DNA from: Fen-1258 sp947085815
GTDB taxonomy: Bacteria; Bacteroidota; Ignavibacteria; Ignavibacteriales; Melioribacteraceae
Assembly: GCA_947085815.1 (NCBI GenBank)
Contig: CAMTXU010000021.1
Span: forward strand, 1 to 64,000
Direction of reading: 5' to 3'
DNA length: 64,000 bases
The position numbers and the translations under genes are program-made. Below the pieces are notes generated by a model. The model was not told where the DNA came from. It searched no databases and saw nothing but the letters and a program-made list of their open reading frames with translations. Of the stretch, positions 1-9,461 are shown one piece after another; position 1 is the stretch's first letter; every line of letters starts with the position of its first letter.

Positions 1-1
1 T

Positions 2-145
2 CTTGGCGGCAGCGGCGGCAAACTAAAAGATCTTGTTGATCTTCCAATTGTAATTCCATCATCAAATACACAACGGATTCAGGAAGGACATATTACAGTT
101 GCGCATATTATTTGTGAGTTGGTTGAGCAAGAATTGTACGGTTAA
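2..145 (+). CDS. gmhA: D-sedoheptulose-7-phosphate isomerase, C-terminal end (partial)
   Basis: This is the last 47 codons of a gene that begins before the window, read in frame from base 2 to a TAA stop. The translation has the SIS-domain ending typical of phosphoheptose isomerases: a glycine-rich GGSGGKL stretch followed by a core strand with IPS and the signature RIQEGHI, then a helix ending in EQELYG. GmhA makes D-glycero-D-manno-heptose 7-phosphate for lipopolysaccharide inner core in the cytoplasm. The family fit of RIQExHI is good, but with only 47 residues another SIS-domain phosphosugar isomerase cannot be excluded. Confidence 0.75.
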   Translation, partial: LGGSGGKLKDLVDLPIVIPSSNTQRIQEGHITVAHIICELVEQELYG

Positions 146-294
146 ACTCCGCGTCACTGCCTCTCCGCTGTTAATTTTCTTATTTGATAGAAAAGAATAA
201 ATAATTTTCTCTGTATAAATATCTTCTCTTTTTCAAGTAGAATTTCACACAAATATCTATTTGATTTGCACTTCCAAAAATTTCGGGTATAGAA

Positions 295-2466
295 ATGAAT
301 ATTCCTTTAGTTATAGCGAAAGAATTAAACGTACAAGAGAAGCAAGTCAATTCGGTAATAGACTTATTCGGAGAAGGAGCCACAGTTCCATTTATAGCAA
401 GGTACCGGAAAGAACATACGGGAGGATTGGATGAAGACTATCTGCGCCAAATAGAAGATCGGTTAAGTTATCTAACAATCCTCGAAGAAAGAAAATTAGC
501 AGTTCTTAAAAGTATTGAGGAACAGGGTAAATTAACCGATGAACTGCGCGATAAGATTTTATCGGCTATGAAACTTCAAGAGGTTGAGGATCTATACCTT
601 CCATACAAACCAAAAAGAAAAACACGGGGCACAATTGCTAAAGCAAAAGGATTAGAACCGCTTGCGCTTTTCATTCTTGCTAATCCAAAGTTCAAAGGCG
701 ATTTTGATGAAGTGCTTTCACAATATATTAACCTGGAATTAGGTGTTAATACAACTGAAGAAGCACTTCAGGGAGCTAAAGATATAATTGCAGAGATGAT
801 AAGTGAAACAGCCGAAGTCCGTCAAGCGGCACGCGAATTTTTGTTTGATGACGCCTCAATCGTTTCAACAAGAGCCAATACAAAGAAAGAAGAACCCAGA
901 GCGAACAAAAAAGATGTTTATGAAGTTTATCATAACTTCACCTACCAGGTCAATAAACTCAAACCTTATCAACTGCTTGCACTCAACCGAGGAGAAAAGG
1001 AATTTTTCTTAAAAGTAATATTGAGTTATGATAAACCGGGAATACTAAATGAAATCTTTGACACATATTTTTCTTATGATGAATCTGTATTTGAAGAGAT
1101 TCTGACAAAAACGGTGGAAGATTCATTTACACGATTGATTTACCCTTCCATAGAGCGAGAGATCCGTAATCAATTAAGTGAAAAAGCGGATTTACATGCT
1201 GTTGAAATTTTTGCTTCTAATCTCCGCCAGCTTCTCTTACAGCCGCCAATTAACAATAAAAATATTTTAGGAATTGATCCCGGATTCTATTCTGGCTCCA
1301 AACTCGCCGTGATTGATACAACCGGAAAGTATATTGAAGGAACTACAATTTATCCGCATCCGCCGCAAAATAGAGCAGCCGAAGCAAAAAAAATTCTTCT
1401 AGAACTGATTAAGAGATATGGAGTGAATCTGATTGCGATCGGGAACGGAACCGCCAGTAGAGAAACCGAATTATTGATTGCCGATCTCATCAGAGAGAAT
1501 AAGCTGGAATGCAATTATCTGATTGTAAACGAAGCGGGTGCTTCAGTTTATTCTGCAAGCCCGGTGGCTAAGGAAGAATTTCCGGAGCTTGAAGCAAGTC
1601 AAAGAGGAAATATTTCTATCGCGCGGCGGGTTCTCGATCCCCTTGCTGAACTTGTAAAGATTGATCCGAAATCTATAGGCGTCGGTTTGTATCAGCACGA
1701 TGTTGATCAGAAACTACTCTCTAAAAAGTTGGATGATGTAGTTGTAAGCTGCGTTAACTATGTTGGAGTTGATGTCAATACGGCGTCTGCGTCATTGTTA
1801 AATTATGTTTCCGGTCTAAACAAAAGAATAGCTAATAATGTAATTAAATACCGCGATAAGGCCGGGAGATTTACAAACCGTAAGCAATTAATGGATGTAT
1901 CGGGAATGGGTGAAAAAGCATTTGAACAATGTGCCGGATTCCTAAAAATTTCGAATGGAGAAAATCCGCTCGACAATACTTTCATCCATCCAGAATCTTA
2001 CGAAGCAACAACAAAACTTTTAAAACTTTGCGATCTCTCATATACACACATTAATGAGAAAGGAAATCTTGTTGATCTTTTTGTTAAGGCGAAAGGTTCT
2101 TCGATGGTTGCTAAAGAGATTGGTGTGGGAGAGCCAACTTTAATTGACATTTTAGAAAACCTTCAGAAACCCGGACGCGATCCACGTGAGGAGATGCCAA
2201 AGCCAATTTTACGAAGCGATGTGCTTAAGATGGAGGATTTAACCGAGGGAATGAAACTCAAAGGCACTATCCGAAATGTGGTGGACTTTGGCGCTTTCGT
2301 TGATATCGGAGTAAAGCAGGACGGACTGCTTCATATTTCACAGATAGCAAATAAATTTGTGAAAAACCCTTTAGACATTTTGAAAGTGGGAGATGTAGTT
2401 GAGGTAACGGTATTGAAGGTGGACATTTCTAAACAAAGAATTGCGTTGAGTTTAGTGTCCAAATAG
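295..2466 (+). CDS. tex: Tex family RNA-binding transcription accessory protein
   Basis: Tex is a conserved nucleic-acid-binding protein linked to transcription, probably acting on the elongation complex. The 723 residues match the usual length and order: an N-terminal helical region with the family motif FIARYRKE (about residues 33-40), a YqgF/RNase H-like domain starting at the GIDPG motif near residue 326, helix-hairpin-helix DNA-binding motifs around 490-552 (SGMGEKAF near 536), and a C-terminal S1 RNA-binding domain at about 650-720 containing VVDFGAFVDIG and GLLHIS. The ATG at 295 gives the standard N-terminus. It seems to be a single-gene unit; no strong Shine-Dalgarno site is visible. 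Identification is by whole-length family resemblance and is secure. Confidence 0.95.
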   Translation: MNIPLVIAKELNVQEKQVNSVIDLFGEGATVPFIARYRKEHTGGLDEDYLRQIEDRLSYLTILEERKLAVLKSIEEQGKLTDELRDKILSAMKLQEVEDLYLPYKPKRKTRGTIAKAKGLEPLALFILANPKFKGDFDEVLSQYINLELGVNTTEEALQGAKDIIAEMISETAEVRQAAREFLFDDASIVSTRANTKKEEPRANKKDVYEVYHNFTYQVNKLKPYQLLALNRGEKEFFLKVILSYDKPGILNEIFDTYFSYDESVFEEILTKTVEDSFTRLIYPSIEREIRNQLSEKADLHAVEIFASNLRQLLLQPPINNKNILGIDPGFYSGSKLAVIDTTGKYIEGTTIYPHPPQNRAAEAKKILLELIKRYGVNLIAIGNGTASRETELLIADLIRENKLECNYLIVNEAGASVYSASPVAKEEFPELEASQRGNISIARRVLDPLAELVKIDPKSIGVGLYQHDVDQKLLSKKLDDVVVSCVNYVGVDVNTASASLLNYVSGLNKRIANNVIKYRDKAGRFTNRKQLMDVSGMGEKAFEQCAGFLKISNGENPLDNTFIHPESYEATTKLLKLCDLSYTHINEKGNLVDLFVKAKGSSMVAKEIGVGEPTLIDILENLQKPGRDPREEMPKPILRSDVLKMEDLTEGMKLKGTIRNVVDFGAFVDIGVKQDGLLHISQIANKFVKNPLDILKVGDVVEVTVLKVDISKQRIALSLVSK

Positions 2467-2564
2467 CTAAGATTGGAATTCAAAGAGATAGAATAGAATT
2501 ATCACCATTTTTATCTGTCAAGCAGATATAAACAACTGTATTATAAATTAGCTCTGATTTTTTT

Positions 2565-2572
2565 TATCTTTG
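2565..2572 (+). promoter_or_regulatory. Bacteroidota-type -7 element upstream of aconitase
   Basis: The octamer TATCTTTG matches the Bacteroidota consensus TAnnTTTG exactly. Its last base lies 29 nt before the ATG at 2602. Transcription would then start near 2579, downstream of the ATG at 2575, which supports 2602 as the true aconitase start. No convincing TTTG -33 element is seen at the right distance. Confidence 0.5.
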
Positions 2573-2601
2573 CAATGTTTACAATAAACAGGAAATTAAA
2601 T

Positions 2602-5190
2602 ATGACAGCGAACTTTGACATGATTCAAAAAGTTTATTCCGCTTATAGAGAGAAAGTTAAAAAAGCGAGCAAAGTTGTTAACAGACCTATGACTTATGCA
2701 GAAAAAATTCTTTACGCTCATCTTTGGGATCCGGTGAAACGTCCTTTACAAAGAGGAAAAGAATTTGCCGATTTCGGACCGGATAGAGTTGCAATGCAGG
2801 ATGCGACGGCACAGATGGCTCTTCTTCAATTTATGCATGCGGGAAGGAAATCAACTGCGGTTCCAGCAACTGCCCATTGCGATCATTTAATTGTCGCTCA
2901 ATCCGGATCGGAAGAAGATCTTAATAGAGCCATTGAAGAGAACAAAGAAGTTTATGATTTTCTTGAAAGCATCTCACGCAAATACGGAGTTGGATTCTGG
3001 AAACCGGGTGCGGGAATTATTCATCAGGTAATATTAGAAAACTACGCATTCCCCGGCGGCATGATGATCGGCTCGGATTCTCATACACCAAACGCCGGCG
3101 GACTTGGAATGATAGCAATTGGCGTTGGCGGCGCAGATGTGGTTGATGTAATGGCTGGTATGCCGTGGGAATTGAAATGGCCAAAACTAATCGGTATTAA
3201 ACTTTCCGGTAAACTTTCCGGTTGGACATCACCAAAAGACGTTATACTAAAAGTTGCAGGCATTTTAACCGTGAAAGGCGGAACCGGTGCGATAGTAGAA
3301 TATTTTGGCGCGGGCGCAAATTCAATTTCTTGCACGGGCAAAGGGACAATTTGCAACATGGGCGCGGAGATCGGTGCAACAACTTCCCTTTTTGCGTTCG
3401 ATGAAAAAATGGCGGCTTATCTGGAAAAAACTGATCGTGCCAATGTAGCAACTTTAGCTAGAGAAAACGCCGATCTACTTAGAGCCGATGAGGATGTTTA
3501 TGCAAATCCGGAAAAATATTTTGATGAGTTGATTGAGATTAATCTTAATGAATTAGAACCCCATATCAACGGACCTTTCACGCCAGACCGCGCATGGAAA
3601 GTATCTAAGATGAAAGAAGCGGTAGTTGAAAATAATTTCCCGGAAAAGATTAGCGCCGCGTTAATAGGAAGTTGTACAAATTCCAGTTATGAAGACATCG
3701 ACCGTTCAGCAAATATTGCGCGACAGGCTATTTCTAAAGGAATAAAAGCTAAGACACAATTTATAATCACACCGGGTTCAGAACAAGTGCGCGCTACAAT
3801 TCAACGTGACGGACAACTTCAAACACTTACAGAGTTTGGCGGGACAGTTATGGCTAATGCGTGCGGTCCCTGTATTGGTATGTGGAAAAGAATGGATATT
3901 AAAACCGGTGAGAAAAATACAATAGTAAATTCATTCAATAGAAATTTTGCCAAAAGAAATGATAACAATCCGGAGACTTATTCCTTCGTTGCAAGTCCGG
4001 AGATTGTAACAGCTCTCGCTATTTCTGGAAGTCTCTCTTTCAATCCCGAAACGGATTATCTTGTTAATGAAAATGGAGAACAAGTAAAGCTTGATCCGCC
4101 TTACGGTGATGAATTACCATTGAGAGGATTCGAAAAAGATACAGAAGGATTCATCGTGCCATCGGAAGATGGCTACAATACTGATGTCTTGATCGACCCG
4201 TTGAGCCAACGATTACAATTTATGCAGCCATTCAAACCGTGGGATGGAAAAGATTTTTTAGATCTCCGACTGCTTCTTAAAGCTAAGGGCAAATGTACAA
4301 CCGATCATATCTCTCCGGCAGGTGCGTGGTTAAGATACCGAGGACACTTAGATAATATTTCAAAGAATATGTTTCTTGGAGCCATTAACGCTTTCAATGA
4401 AAATGCAGGAGAGGCTAAGAATCAGTTTACTGGTGAATACAACCCTGTTCACGAAGTTGCACGAGATTATAAAGCGCAGGGTATCGGTTGGGTTGTTGTT
4501 GGTGATGAAAACTATGGTGAAGGTTCTTCACGCGAACATGCGGCAATGGAACCAAGATTTCTGGGCGGCAAAGCAATTATCACAAAATCTTTCGCACGCA
4601 TCCATGAAACGAATTTGAAAAAACAAGGAATGCTTCCGTTAACATTCGCCGACCCTTATGATTATGATAAGATTCAAGAAGATGATAAACTAAGTATCGT
4701 TGGATTAAATGAGTTTGCACCGGAGAAACAACTTACTCTGATCATCAAACACATTAACGGTTCTCAGGAAGAAATACTGCTCAACCATTCATTTAACGCA
4801 GGACAAATTGAGTGGTTTAAAGCAGGTGGAGCGTTGAATCTGATTGCCAGAAGCTTTCAGAAATTAGAAGTCGGTAACCAGAAAAAAGTAGTTGTTAAGA
4901 AAAAGGCTAGTTCTGAAGGAAAGAGGGGGAAAAGAAATGAAGGAAAGAAGGAAATAAGGAAAAAAGGGAAGATCGTTGCTAAAAAAACGGTTAAGAAAAC
5001 GAAGATGTCAACTATAAAGAATACTGTGAAAGTCGTTCCGAAGAAAAAAACGGTTTCTAAGGGAAAGTCGGAAAAAAGTGAAAAAGCAAAGACCGTTTCT
5101 AAAAAAATTGTAAAGACGGTCAAGAAAAAACCCGCAGCCAAAAAAGTGGCTATAAAAGCATCAAAGAAGGTTGTTCGGAAGAAGAAATAA
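2602..5190 (+). CDS. acn: Aconitate hydratase (mitochondrial type) with Lys-rich C-terminal tail
   Basis: It interconverts citrate and isocitrate in the TCA cycle. The first roughly 760 residues align in style with mitochondrial-type aconitase: SDSHTPNAGGLGM, the cluster ligand motif GSCTNSSYED, and ANACGPCIGMWKR. From the ATG at 2602 the three cysteines fall at residues 358, 421 and 424, the same numbers as the [4Fe-4S] ligands of mature pig heart aconitase. That start is also preceded by AGGA; an upstream in-frame ATG at 2575 lies too close to the predicted promoter. After the swivel domain (GDENYGEGSSREHAA, RSFARIHETNLKKQGMLPL) comes an extra tail of about 102 residues with roughly 41 lysines and 4 arginines, ending in KKVVRKKK. 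That histone-H1-like tail is not part of the enzyme family and may bind nucleic acid, which is inference. Confidence 0.93.
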   Translation: MTANFDMIQKVYSAYREKVKKASKVVNRPMTYAEKILYAHLWDPVKRPLQRGKEFADFGPDRVAMQDATAQMALLQFMHAGRKSTAVPATAHCDHLIVAQSGSEEDLNRAIEENKEVYDFLESISRKYGVGFWKPGAGIIHQVILENYAFPGGMMIGSDSHTPNAGGLGMIAIGVGGADVVDVMAGMPWELKWPKLIGIKLSGKLSGWTSPKDVILKVAGILTVKGGTGAIVEYFGAGANSISCTGKGTICNMGAEIGATTSLFAFDEKMAAYLEKTDRANVATLARENADLLRADEDVYANPEKYFDELIEINLNELEPHINGPFTPDRAWKVSKMKEAVVENNFPEKISAALIGSCTNSSYEDIDRSANIARQAISKGIKAKTQFIITPGSEQVRATIQRDGQLQTLTEFGGTVMANACGPCIGMWKRMDIKTGEKNTIVNSFNRNFAKRNDNNPETYSFVASPEIVTALAISGSLSFNPETDYLVNENGEQVKLDPPYGDELPLRGFEKDTEGFIVPSEDGYNTDVLIDPLSQRLQFMQPFKPWDGKDFLDLRLLLKAKGKCTTDHISPAGAWLRYRGHLDNISKNMFLGAINAFNENAGEAKNQFTGEYNPVHEVARDYKAQGIGWVVVGDENYGEGSSREHAAMEPRFLGGKAIITKSFARIHETNLKKQGMLPLTFADPYDYDKIQEDDKLSIVGLNEFAPEKQLTLIIKHINGSQEEILLNHSFNAGQIEWFKAGGALNLIARSFQKLEVGNQKKVVVKKKASSEGKRGKRNEGKKEIRKKGKIVAKKTVKKTKMSTIKNTVKVVPKKKTVSKGKSEKSEKAKTVSKKIVKTVKKKPAAKKVAIKASKKVVRKKK
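4905..4990 (+). repeat. Purine-rich segment within the aconitase tail
   Basis: Within the aconitase gene, a run made almost only of G and A encodes the segment around EGKRGKRNEGKKEIRKKGK. It shares the 14-mer aaaagaaatgaagg with the purine-rich stretch at 49086-49150 and resembles the GA-rich tandem repeat at 13316. This suggests that part of the tail arose by capture or expansion of a GA-rich repeat. It is a compositional observation, and lysine-rich coding sequence is purine-rich anyway. Confidence 0.4.
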
Positions 5191-5202
5191 GATCCTCACT
5201 TC

Positions 5203-5232
5203 AACAAGGGTTGATATCAATCGACCCTTGTT
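5203..5232. terminator. Bidirectional hairpin terminator between convergent genes
   Basis: A 30-base near-perfect palindrome, with arms AACAAGGGTTGAT and ATCGACCCTTGTT (one T.G pairing), sits 13 bases after the aconitase stop and 32 bases from the end of the convergent DUF192 gene. A short T run (ctttttac) follows at 5240 on the plus strand. The position and symmetry fit an intrinsic terminator serving both genes. Confidence 0.75.
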
Positions 5233-5263
5233 TAACTGTGTCTTTTTACTATTTACCTAAAAA

Positions 5264-5830
5264 TTAGTGTCTTCTCCACACAATCTTATCCCCTTCCTTA
5301 ATTCCAAATTTATCACAATAGCCTGCATTTACTTCGACAACATACCGCGCGGGTTTAATTGAGGGTAAAGATTTATCATCATAAGGTTTGGCATTTTTTA
5401 CAATCGTCACAATTTCCATCTTCGAGTTCGCGTAAATAATATCTAACGGAAGAACTGTGTTGTGCATCCAGAATGACTGAGGGGTTTCGTTATCAAAGAT
5501 AAAAAGCATACCTTGATCTATATCCATCTTATCGCGGAACATCAAGCCGGTTGCTCTCTGTTCGTCATCATCTGCAATCTCTACATCTATTCTTTGTAAG
5601 AACTGGTCTTTTGAATCTGTGAATGACAACTCACCTTCTTTAACGAATGAATAGGCAGATTTACTGTTCATGGCTCTTTCTAAATCTTGGTTTATTGGTT
5701 CGTTTGATTTGAAAATATTTGATAAAACAAAAAACGCAACGAAAGAAATTAATACAACAACTACAGTAATCTGCAGCCATAAATTTTTCCGTGATTGTTT
5801 TTTTGATATTTGCGCTTTGCTTTTTGACAT
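5264..5830 (-). CDS. Membrane-anchored DUF192 family protein
   Basis: The 188-residue protein has a basic N-terminus, one hydrophobic anchor at about residues 19-41, and a C-terminal DUF192 domain from about residue 80. Family signatures are visible: the GLMFRDKMDIDQGMLFIF block, SFWMHNTVLPLDIIY, and a conserved ending with YVVEVNAGYCDKFGIKEGD. DUF192 proteins are small exported beta-rich proteins of unknown biochemical function. It probably faces the periplasm. It stands alone, converging on the aconitase gene with a shared terminator, so the context gives no functional hint. The family call is secure; the role is unknown. Confidence 0.85.
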   Translation of the reverse strand: MSKSKAQISKKQSRKNLWLQITVVVVLISFVAFFVLSNIFKSNEPINQDLERAMNSKSAYSFVKEGELSFTDSKDQFLQRIDVEIADDDEQRATGLMFRDKMDIDQGMLFIFDNETPQSFWMHNTVLPLDIIYANSKMEIVTIVKNAKPYDDKSLPSIKPARYVVEVNAGYCDKFGIKEGDKIVWRRH

Positions 5831-5928
5831 GGCTCTCTATTTTAATTTAGTTTCCAAAATTTCAGTTAAGAACAGCATGCTTTAGACGGAATCTTGTACA
5901 CACTGTCAAATAGAAAAGTTTCATAAAC

Positions 5929-7641
5929 TTATAACCGTAGTTCAACCTCTTTAAGTGATGATTTAAAAGAAATTTTTACTGACTTATAACCGGATAAATC
6001 TTTTTTTAAGGAGAGAATATTTTTCCCGGGAAGAACATACTCCGTTAATATTAGATCACTTGTTCTTCCTTTTATTCCAGTAATTTCAATTTTTTCTTTC
6101 TCCGAAGAAGTAAGCAGAACAGTTGATTTGCCGTTAGACTCTTTTATTAGAATCGGTTTGCTCAACATATTATCCGCCTGAGCAAGCGTACCCAAATGCG
6201 GAAATATTATCTTGATAACATTCGATGACTCGATACTTTCATTCCAAAGTTTACTTACCGACTTTAGAGTGAAATAATAATTCACTCTCTTTGGTTTATC
6301 AATTGCCAATGTAACGGAAAATTTATTTGCGGGTATTACATCGAAGAGATAATCGGCAAGTAGTTCAGAGTTAGAATTCGGAAGATTATATAAAGCAAAA
6401 TACCGGATGCTGTCGTTTTGCGTTTTCGATTTTGGAGATTCCCAGTTAAGTGTAAAGTAGTTTTGGTTCGATTCATTTTTTCTGAAGTTGAGATTAAGTG
6501 GCGATGCCGGATATATTCCATCCAGCCAGGACATCGCCGCCGGATATGTTTTATATTGATAGGCAGAAAAATTAATATCTTTTATATTTTCATAGCGGAA
6601 GAATGATACACCGTCGGCATTCAGCACACGCCCGTACTGAATCATCTGATTCATGTCGGGTTTAACACTTGGCTTGTAAGCTCCAATGCCCAAGACGACA
6701 CTTCTTCCAAATGAATTTTCGACCCAATCTTTTGCCAAGGCTCCGAAGCGGGGGTTATCATTAAAGCCCCAGTATATTTGAGGTGCAACGTAATCAATAA
6801 TACCAAGCCGCAGCCATTCACGGGAGTCTTGATAAACTTCGTTGTATCCTTCCCAGCCATTGGCATTTTTAAGGTTTTTGTAGATTCCTATTGGCGCGGC
6901 TCCGAGTTTGATATAGTGTCTAACAGCTTTAATTTTTTTGTTAATCAGTCCAACAAGTCCGTTAATGTTTTGCCGTCTGAATTCGGCACGCGAAAGCCCT
7001 GCACCATGAACGTTATAAGAAAATTCATCATCAAAATTTATTCCCGGATACCTGATAAAATCGAGATGAACACCGTCAATATCATAATTCTGAACCATCT
7101 CGGTAATCATATCGGAAATATATTCACGAACTTCGGGCAGACCCGGATCCAGCCACAAACTTTTTTGTCCATCCCTATTATCATCAATAACCCATTCAGG
7201 CTTTCTTTTGGAAATATGATTCGGATGATTCAATACATTTGATTCCGTACCGTTAAAACAGCGGACAACATTTACCCACGCATGAATTTCCAGCCCGCGT
7301 TTATGTGCCTCTTCAACTGCGAATTGAAGCGGATCATACGATGCTTTACCATCTACCTCGCCCGTAATATAAGGAGAGAATGGATCGTACGAAGATTTAA
7401 ATAGGACGGTACCATTACTGCGGACTTGAAAATATATTGTGTTCAGATTTTTCGATTTAATGTTATCTAATATTTCTATAAGAGCTTGTTTCTGTTTTTC
7501 TTGATTAAGCGTTTGCGGAGGCCAGTCTAATCGGAAGTTAGTGGCAATCCAAACCGCGCGGGTTTCTCTCTCAGTCTGAGCAAATATCTGCCATGCGGAA
7601 ACCAGTATAATACATACAAGTAAAAATGATTTTGTATTCAT
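5929..7641 (-). CDS. Secreted GH10-like glycoside hydrolase (GHL10/YngK family)
   Basis: This is a predicted exported TIM-barrel hydrolase of the DUF187/GHL10 group, which in other bacteria is linked to peptidoglycan or polysaccharide breakdown. After a signal peptide (MNTKSFLLV... to a cleavage site after FAQ) the mature protein begins ERETRAVWIATNF, the hallmark of the family. The barrel continues with KNLNTIYFQVRSNG, HAWVNVVRCF, and GVHLDFIRYPG at about 187-197, where the acidic residue is typical of the active site. The last 180 or so residues look like a fibronectin-type or secretion-related beta domain. A longer reading starts with GTG at 7662, but the ATG at 7641 gives the cleaner signal peptide. 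It begins only 24 bases after the aroB stop. Substrate is unknown. Confidence 0.85.
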   Translation of the reverse strand: MNTKSFLLVCIILVSAWQIFAQTERETRAVWIATNFRLDWPPQTLNQEKQKQALIEILDNIKSKNLNTIYFQVRSNGTVLFKSSYDPFSPYITGEVDGKASYDPLQFAVEEAHKRGLEIHAWVNVVRCFNGTESNVLNHPNHISKRKPEWVIDDNRDGQKSLWLDPGLPEVREYISDMITEMVQNYDIDGVHLDFIRYPGINFDDEFSYNVHGAGLSRAEFRRQNINGLVGLINKKIKAVRHYIKLGAAPIGIYKNLKNANGWEGYNEVYQDSREWLRLGIIDYVAPQIYWGFNDNPRFGALAKDWVENSFGRSVVLGIGAYKPSVKPDMNQMIQYGRVLNADGVSFFRYENIKDINFSAYQYKTYPAAMSWLDGIYPASPLNLNFRKNESNQNYFTLNWESPKSKTQNDSIRYFALYNLPNSNSELLADYLFDVIPANKFSVTLAIDKPKRVNYYFTLKSVSKLWNESIESSNVIKIIFPHLGTLAQADNMLSKPILIKESNGKSTVLLTSSEKEKIEITGIKGRTSDLILTEYVLPGKNILSLKKDLSGYKSVKISFKSSLKEVELRL

Positions 7642-7664
7642 CAGAAACTTCAGGATCATCACAA

Positions 7665-8756
7665 TTAAATAAAATAATTCATTCCTTGATGGATCGACTG
7701 CATAACCTCATCTTCATCAACCTCTACATCCACCAAAATATTTCCTATATCTTGAAGAAGGACAAATTTTATTTTGTGATCTCTCGCTTTTTTGTCCCTT
7801 CTCATTATTTCATATATCCGTTCGGAATCGAAATTCTTAACCGTAATTTTATCTTTTAGCAGAAGAGGAAGTTTAACATACTCTCCGAATAATCTTTCAT
7901 CCAAAATGCCTACCCTTCTCGAAAGATCAAGCGCGCAGACTAACCCTACAATAACAGCTTGCCCATGCTTGATGCAATGATTTTGTTCAATCTCGATAGC
8001 ATGTGCAAAAGTGTGACCGAGATTTAAAATTTTCCGGAGACTGTTTTCTTTTTCATCTTCCGCAACAACATCTCCTTTGAAACTGATACACGATTCGATG
8101 ATCTTTGATGTGAATGAGGAATCAAGTTTTAGAAGCTTAGGCAAATTATTCTTAAGTGATGCAAAATATTTTTGATCTATAAGAAAAGCATACTTAATAA
8201 CCTCGCCTATACCGCAGATGATCTCTTCTTCCGGCAAGGTTTTTAAAAATTCCGTATCGATTAATACGAATTCTGGCTGGTAAATTGCGCCGATTACATT
8301 TTTTGTCTCATTGAAATTGATTCCGGTTTTTCCGCCGATAGAGCTATCTACCGCGGCAAGAAGTGTTGTAGCCACCTGAATGTACTTAACGCCCCGCATG
8401 AAAGTAGCTGCGGCAAAGCCGGCTATATCTCCGGTTATGCCTCCACCGATTGCGATAATAATTGTATCTCTTGAATATTCTTTTACAATCATATCATTAA
8501 AAATTCCTGAGAGAGAATTAAAATTTTTCTCCGGCTCACTTGCGCCAAATTCGTGAATAGAGACTTTGCCGGAGAAATTGGAAGTAAATCTGTTGATATC
8601 CTCCCGGTGAGCCAACATAACATTCCGGTCAACAACTAAAAAAATATTTCTGTATATTTTTTTTGAGCGGATTAACTTATCCAGCGAGTCGAATGTATTA
8701 ACTCCTATATAGACAGGATACTCTTTACCTGGAATTTTTATTTCAATTTTTTTCAT
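7665..8756 (-). CDS. aroB: 3-dehydroquinate synthase
   Basis: AroB turns DAHP into 3-dehydroquinate, the second step of the shikimate pathway, using NAD and a divalent metal. Visible motifs are the NAD-binding GGGITGDIAGFAAATF at about residues 102-117, the metal and substrate region KTGINFNETKNVIGAIYQP, and the metal-ligand motif LGHTFAHAIE near 245. Starting at the ATG at 8756 (MKKIEIKIPGKEYPVYIG) gives 363 residues and a normal N-terminus; the longer open frame adds nine residues with no homology look. It overlaps the aroK stop by 14 bases, so the two shikimate genes should be co-translated. Confidence 0.95.
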   Translation of the reverse strand: MKKIEIKIPGKEYPVYIGVNTFDSLDKLIRSKKIYRNIFLVVDRNVMLAHREDINRFTSNFSGKVSIHEFGASEPEKNFNSLSGIFNDMIVKEYSRDTIIIAIGGGITGDIAGFAAATFMRGVKYIQVATTLLAAVDSSIGGKTGINFNETKNVIGAIYQPEFVLIDTEFLKTLPEEEIICGIGEVIKYAFLIDQKYFASLKNNLPKLLKLDSSFTSKIIESCISFKGDVVAEDEKENSLRKILNLGHTFAHAIEIEQNHCIKHGQAVIVGLVCALDLSRRVGILDERLFGEYVKLPLLLKDKITVKNFDSERIYEIMRRDKKARDHKIKFVLLQDIGNILVDVEVDEDEVMQSIHQGMNYFI

Positions 8757-9294
8757 CGAACAGCTCCGTGATCCTTTTTGCAATTTTGTCTACAGTTTTT
8801 CCGAGCGGTTGTAAATCTGTTTCAATAATCAAATCTGCTTTTTCATAATACTTTCGTCTTTTTTCAAGCAGTTCATTTATTTTTTCTAAAAAATCTACTT
8901 CACTTCTCTCTTCCATAACTAAATCCCTAATCAAAGGACGATCAACCTTATGCTTTAATCTCTTGTACAGATTATTAGGCGATACTTTAAGATAGATAAT
9001 TATTCCGGTTGATTTTAACAGATCGTAATTTGCTGTTTCTGTCAGAGTTCCTCCGCCGAGAGAGATAACGGCATTTTTTAATTCGCAAAGTTGCATCAAT
9101 TTCGCAAGTTCGATTTTCCGGAAATATGCCTCTCCTTTTTTTTCAAATATCTCAACAACCGTCTGTTGCTGATCATTTTCAATCACTTTATCAAGATCAT
9201 AGAAATCAAATCCAAGCACATTAGCTAATATTGGTCCAATTGTGCTTTTCCCGCTTGTCATAAATCCGGTTAAATAAATTCTTATTTCTTTCAT
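8743..9294 (-). CDS. aroK: Shikimate kinase
   Basis: This kinase phosphorylates the 3-hydroxyl of shikimate with ATP. The P-loop GFMTSGKST is at residues 10-18, followed by the shikimate-binding DLDKVIE stretch, FRKIE with the conserved arginine, and the GGGTL motif. The length of 183 residues is normal for the family. A TTG at 9297 is also in frame, but the ATG at 9294 is the better start. It overlaps aroB, so the pair forms a small shikimate operon that may extend into the GH10-like gene. Where the rest of the pathway lies is not visible here. Confidence 0.93.
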   Translation of the reverse strand: MKEIRIYLTGFMTSGKSTIGPILANVLGFDFYDLDKVIENDQQQTVVEIFEKKGEAYFRKIELAKLMQLCELKNAVISLGGGTLTETANYDLLKSTGIIIYLKVSPNNLYKRLKHKVDRPLIRDLVMEERSEVDFLEKINELLEKRRKYYEKADLIIETDLQPLGKTVDKIAKRITELFDEKN

Positions 9295-9461
9295 CAATCA
9301 TTAATATGAATGAGATTTGGAACTCAATATAAATAAATGAAAAGGAAGTTTTGGAATAATGTTCTTGATCCCTAAGAACTGAAATTGTGACCAATTGATA
9401 GAAATCGTCTCTATGAATGATGGGATTTAATGCCCGTTGTAATCTTTATCCGAAGTGAGTA

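Noticed and set aside
4857..5141. Minus-strand open frame coding for a Phe/Val-rich, membrane-like peptide
   Set aside because: It is the mirror of the lysine-rich aconitase tail (AAG/AAA read as CTT/TTT) and has no start context or homology.
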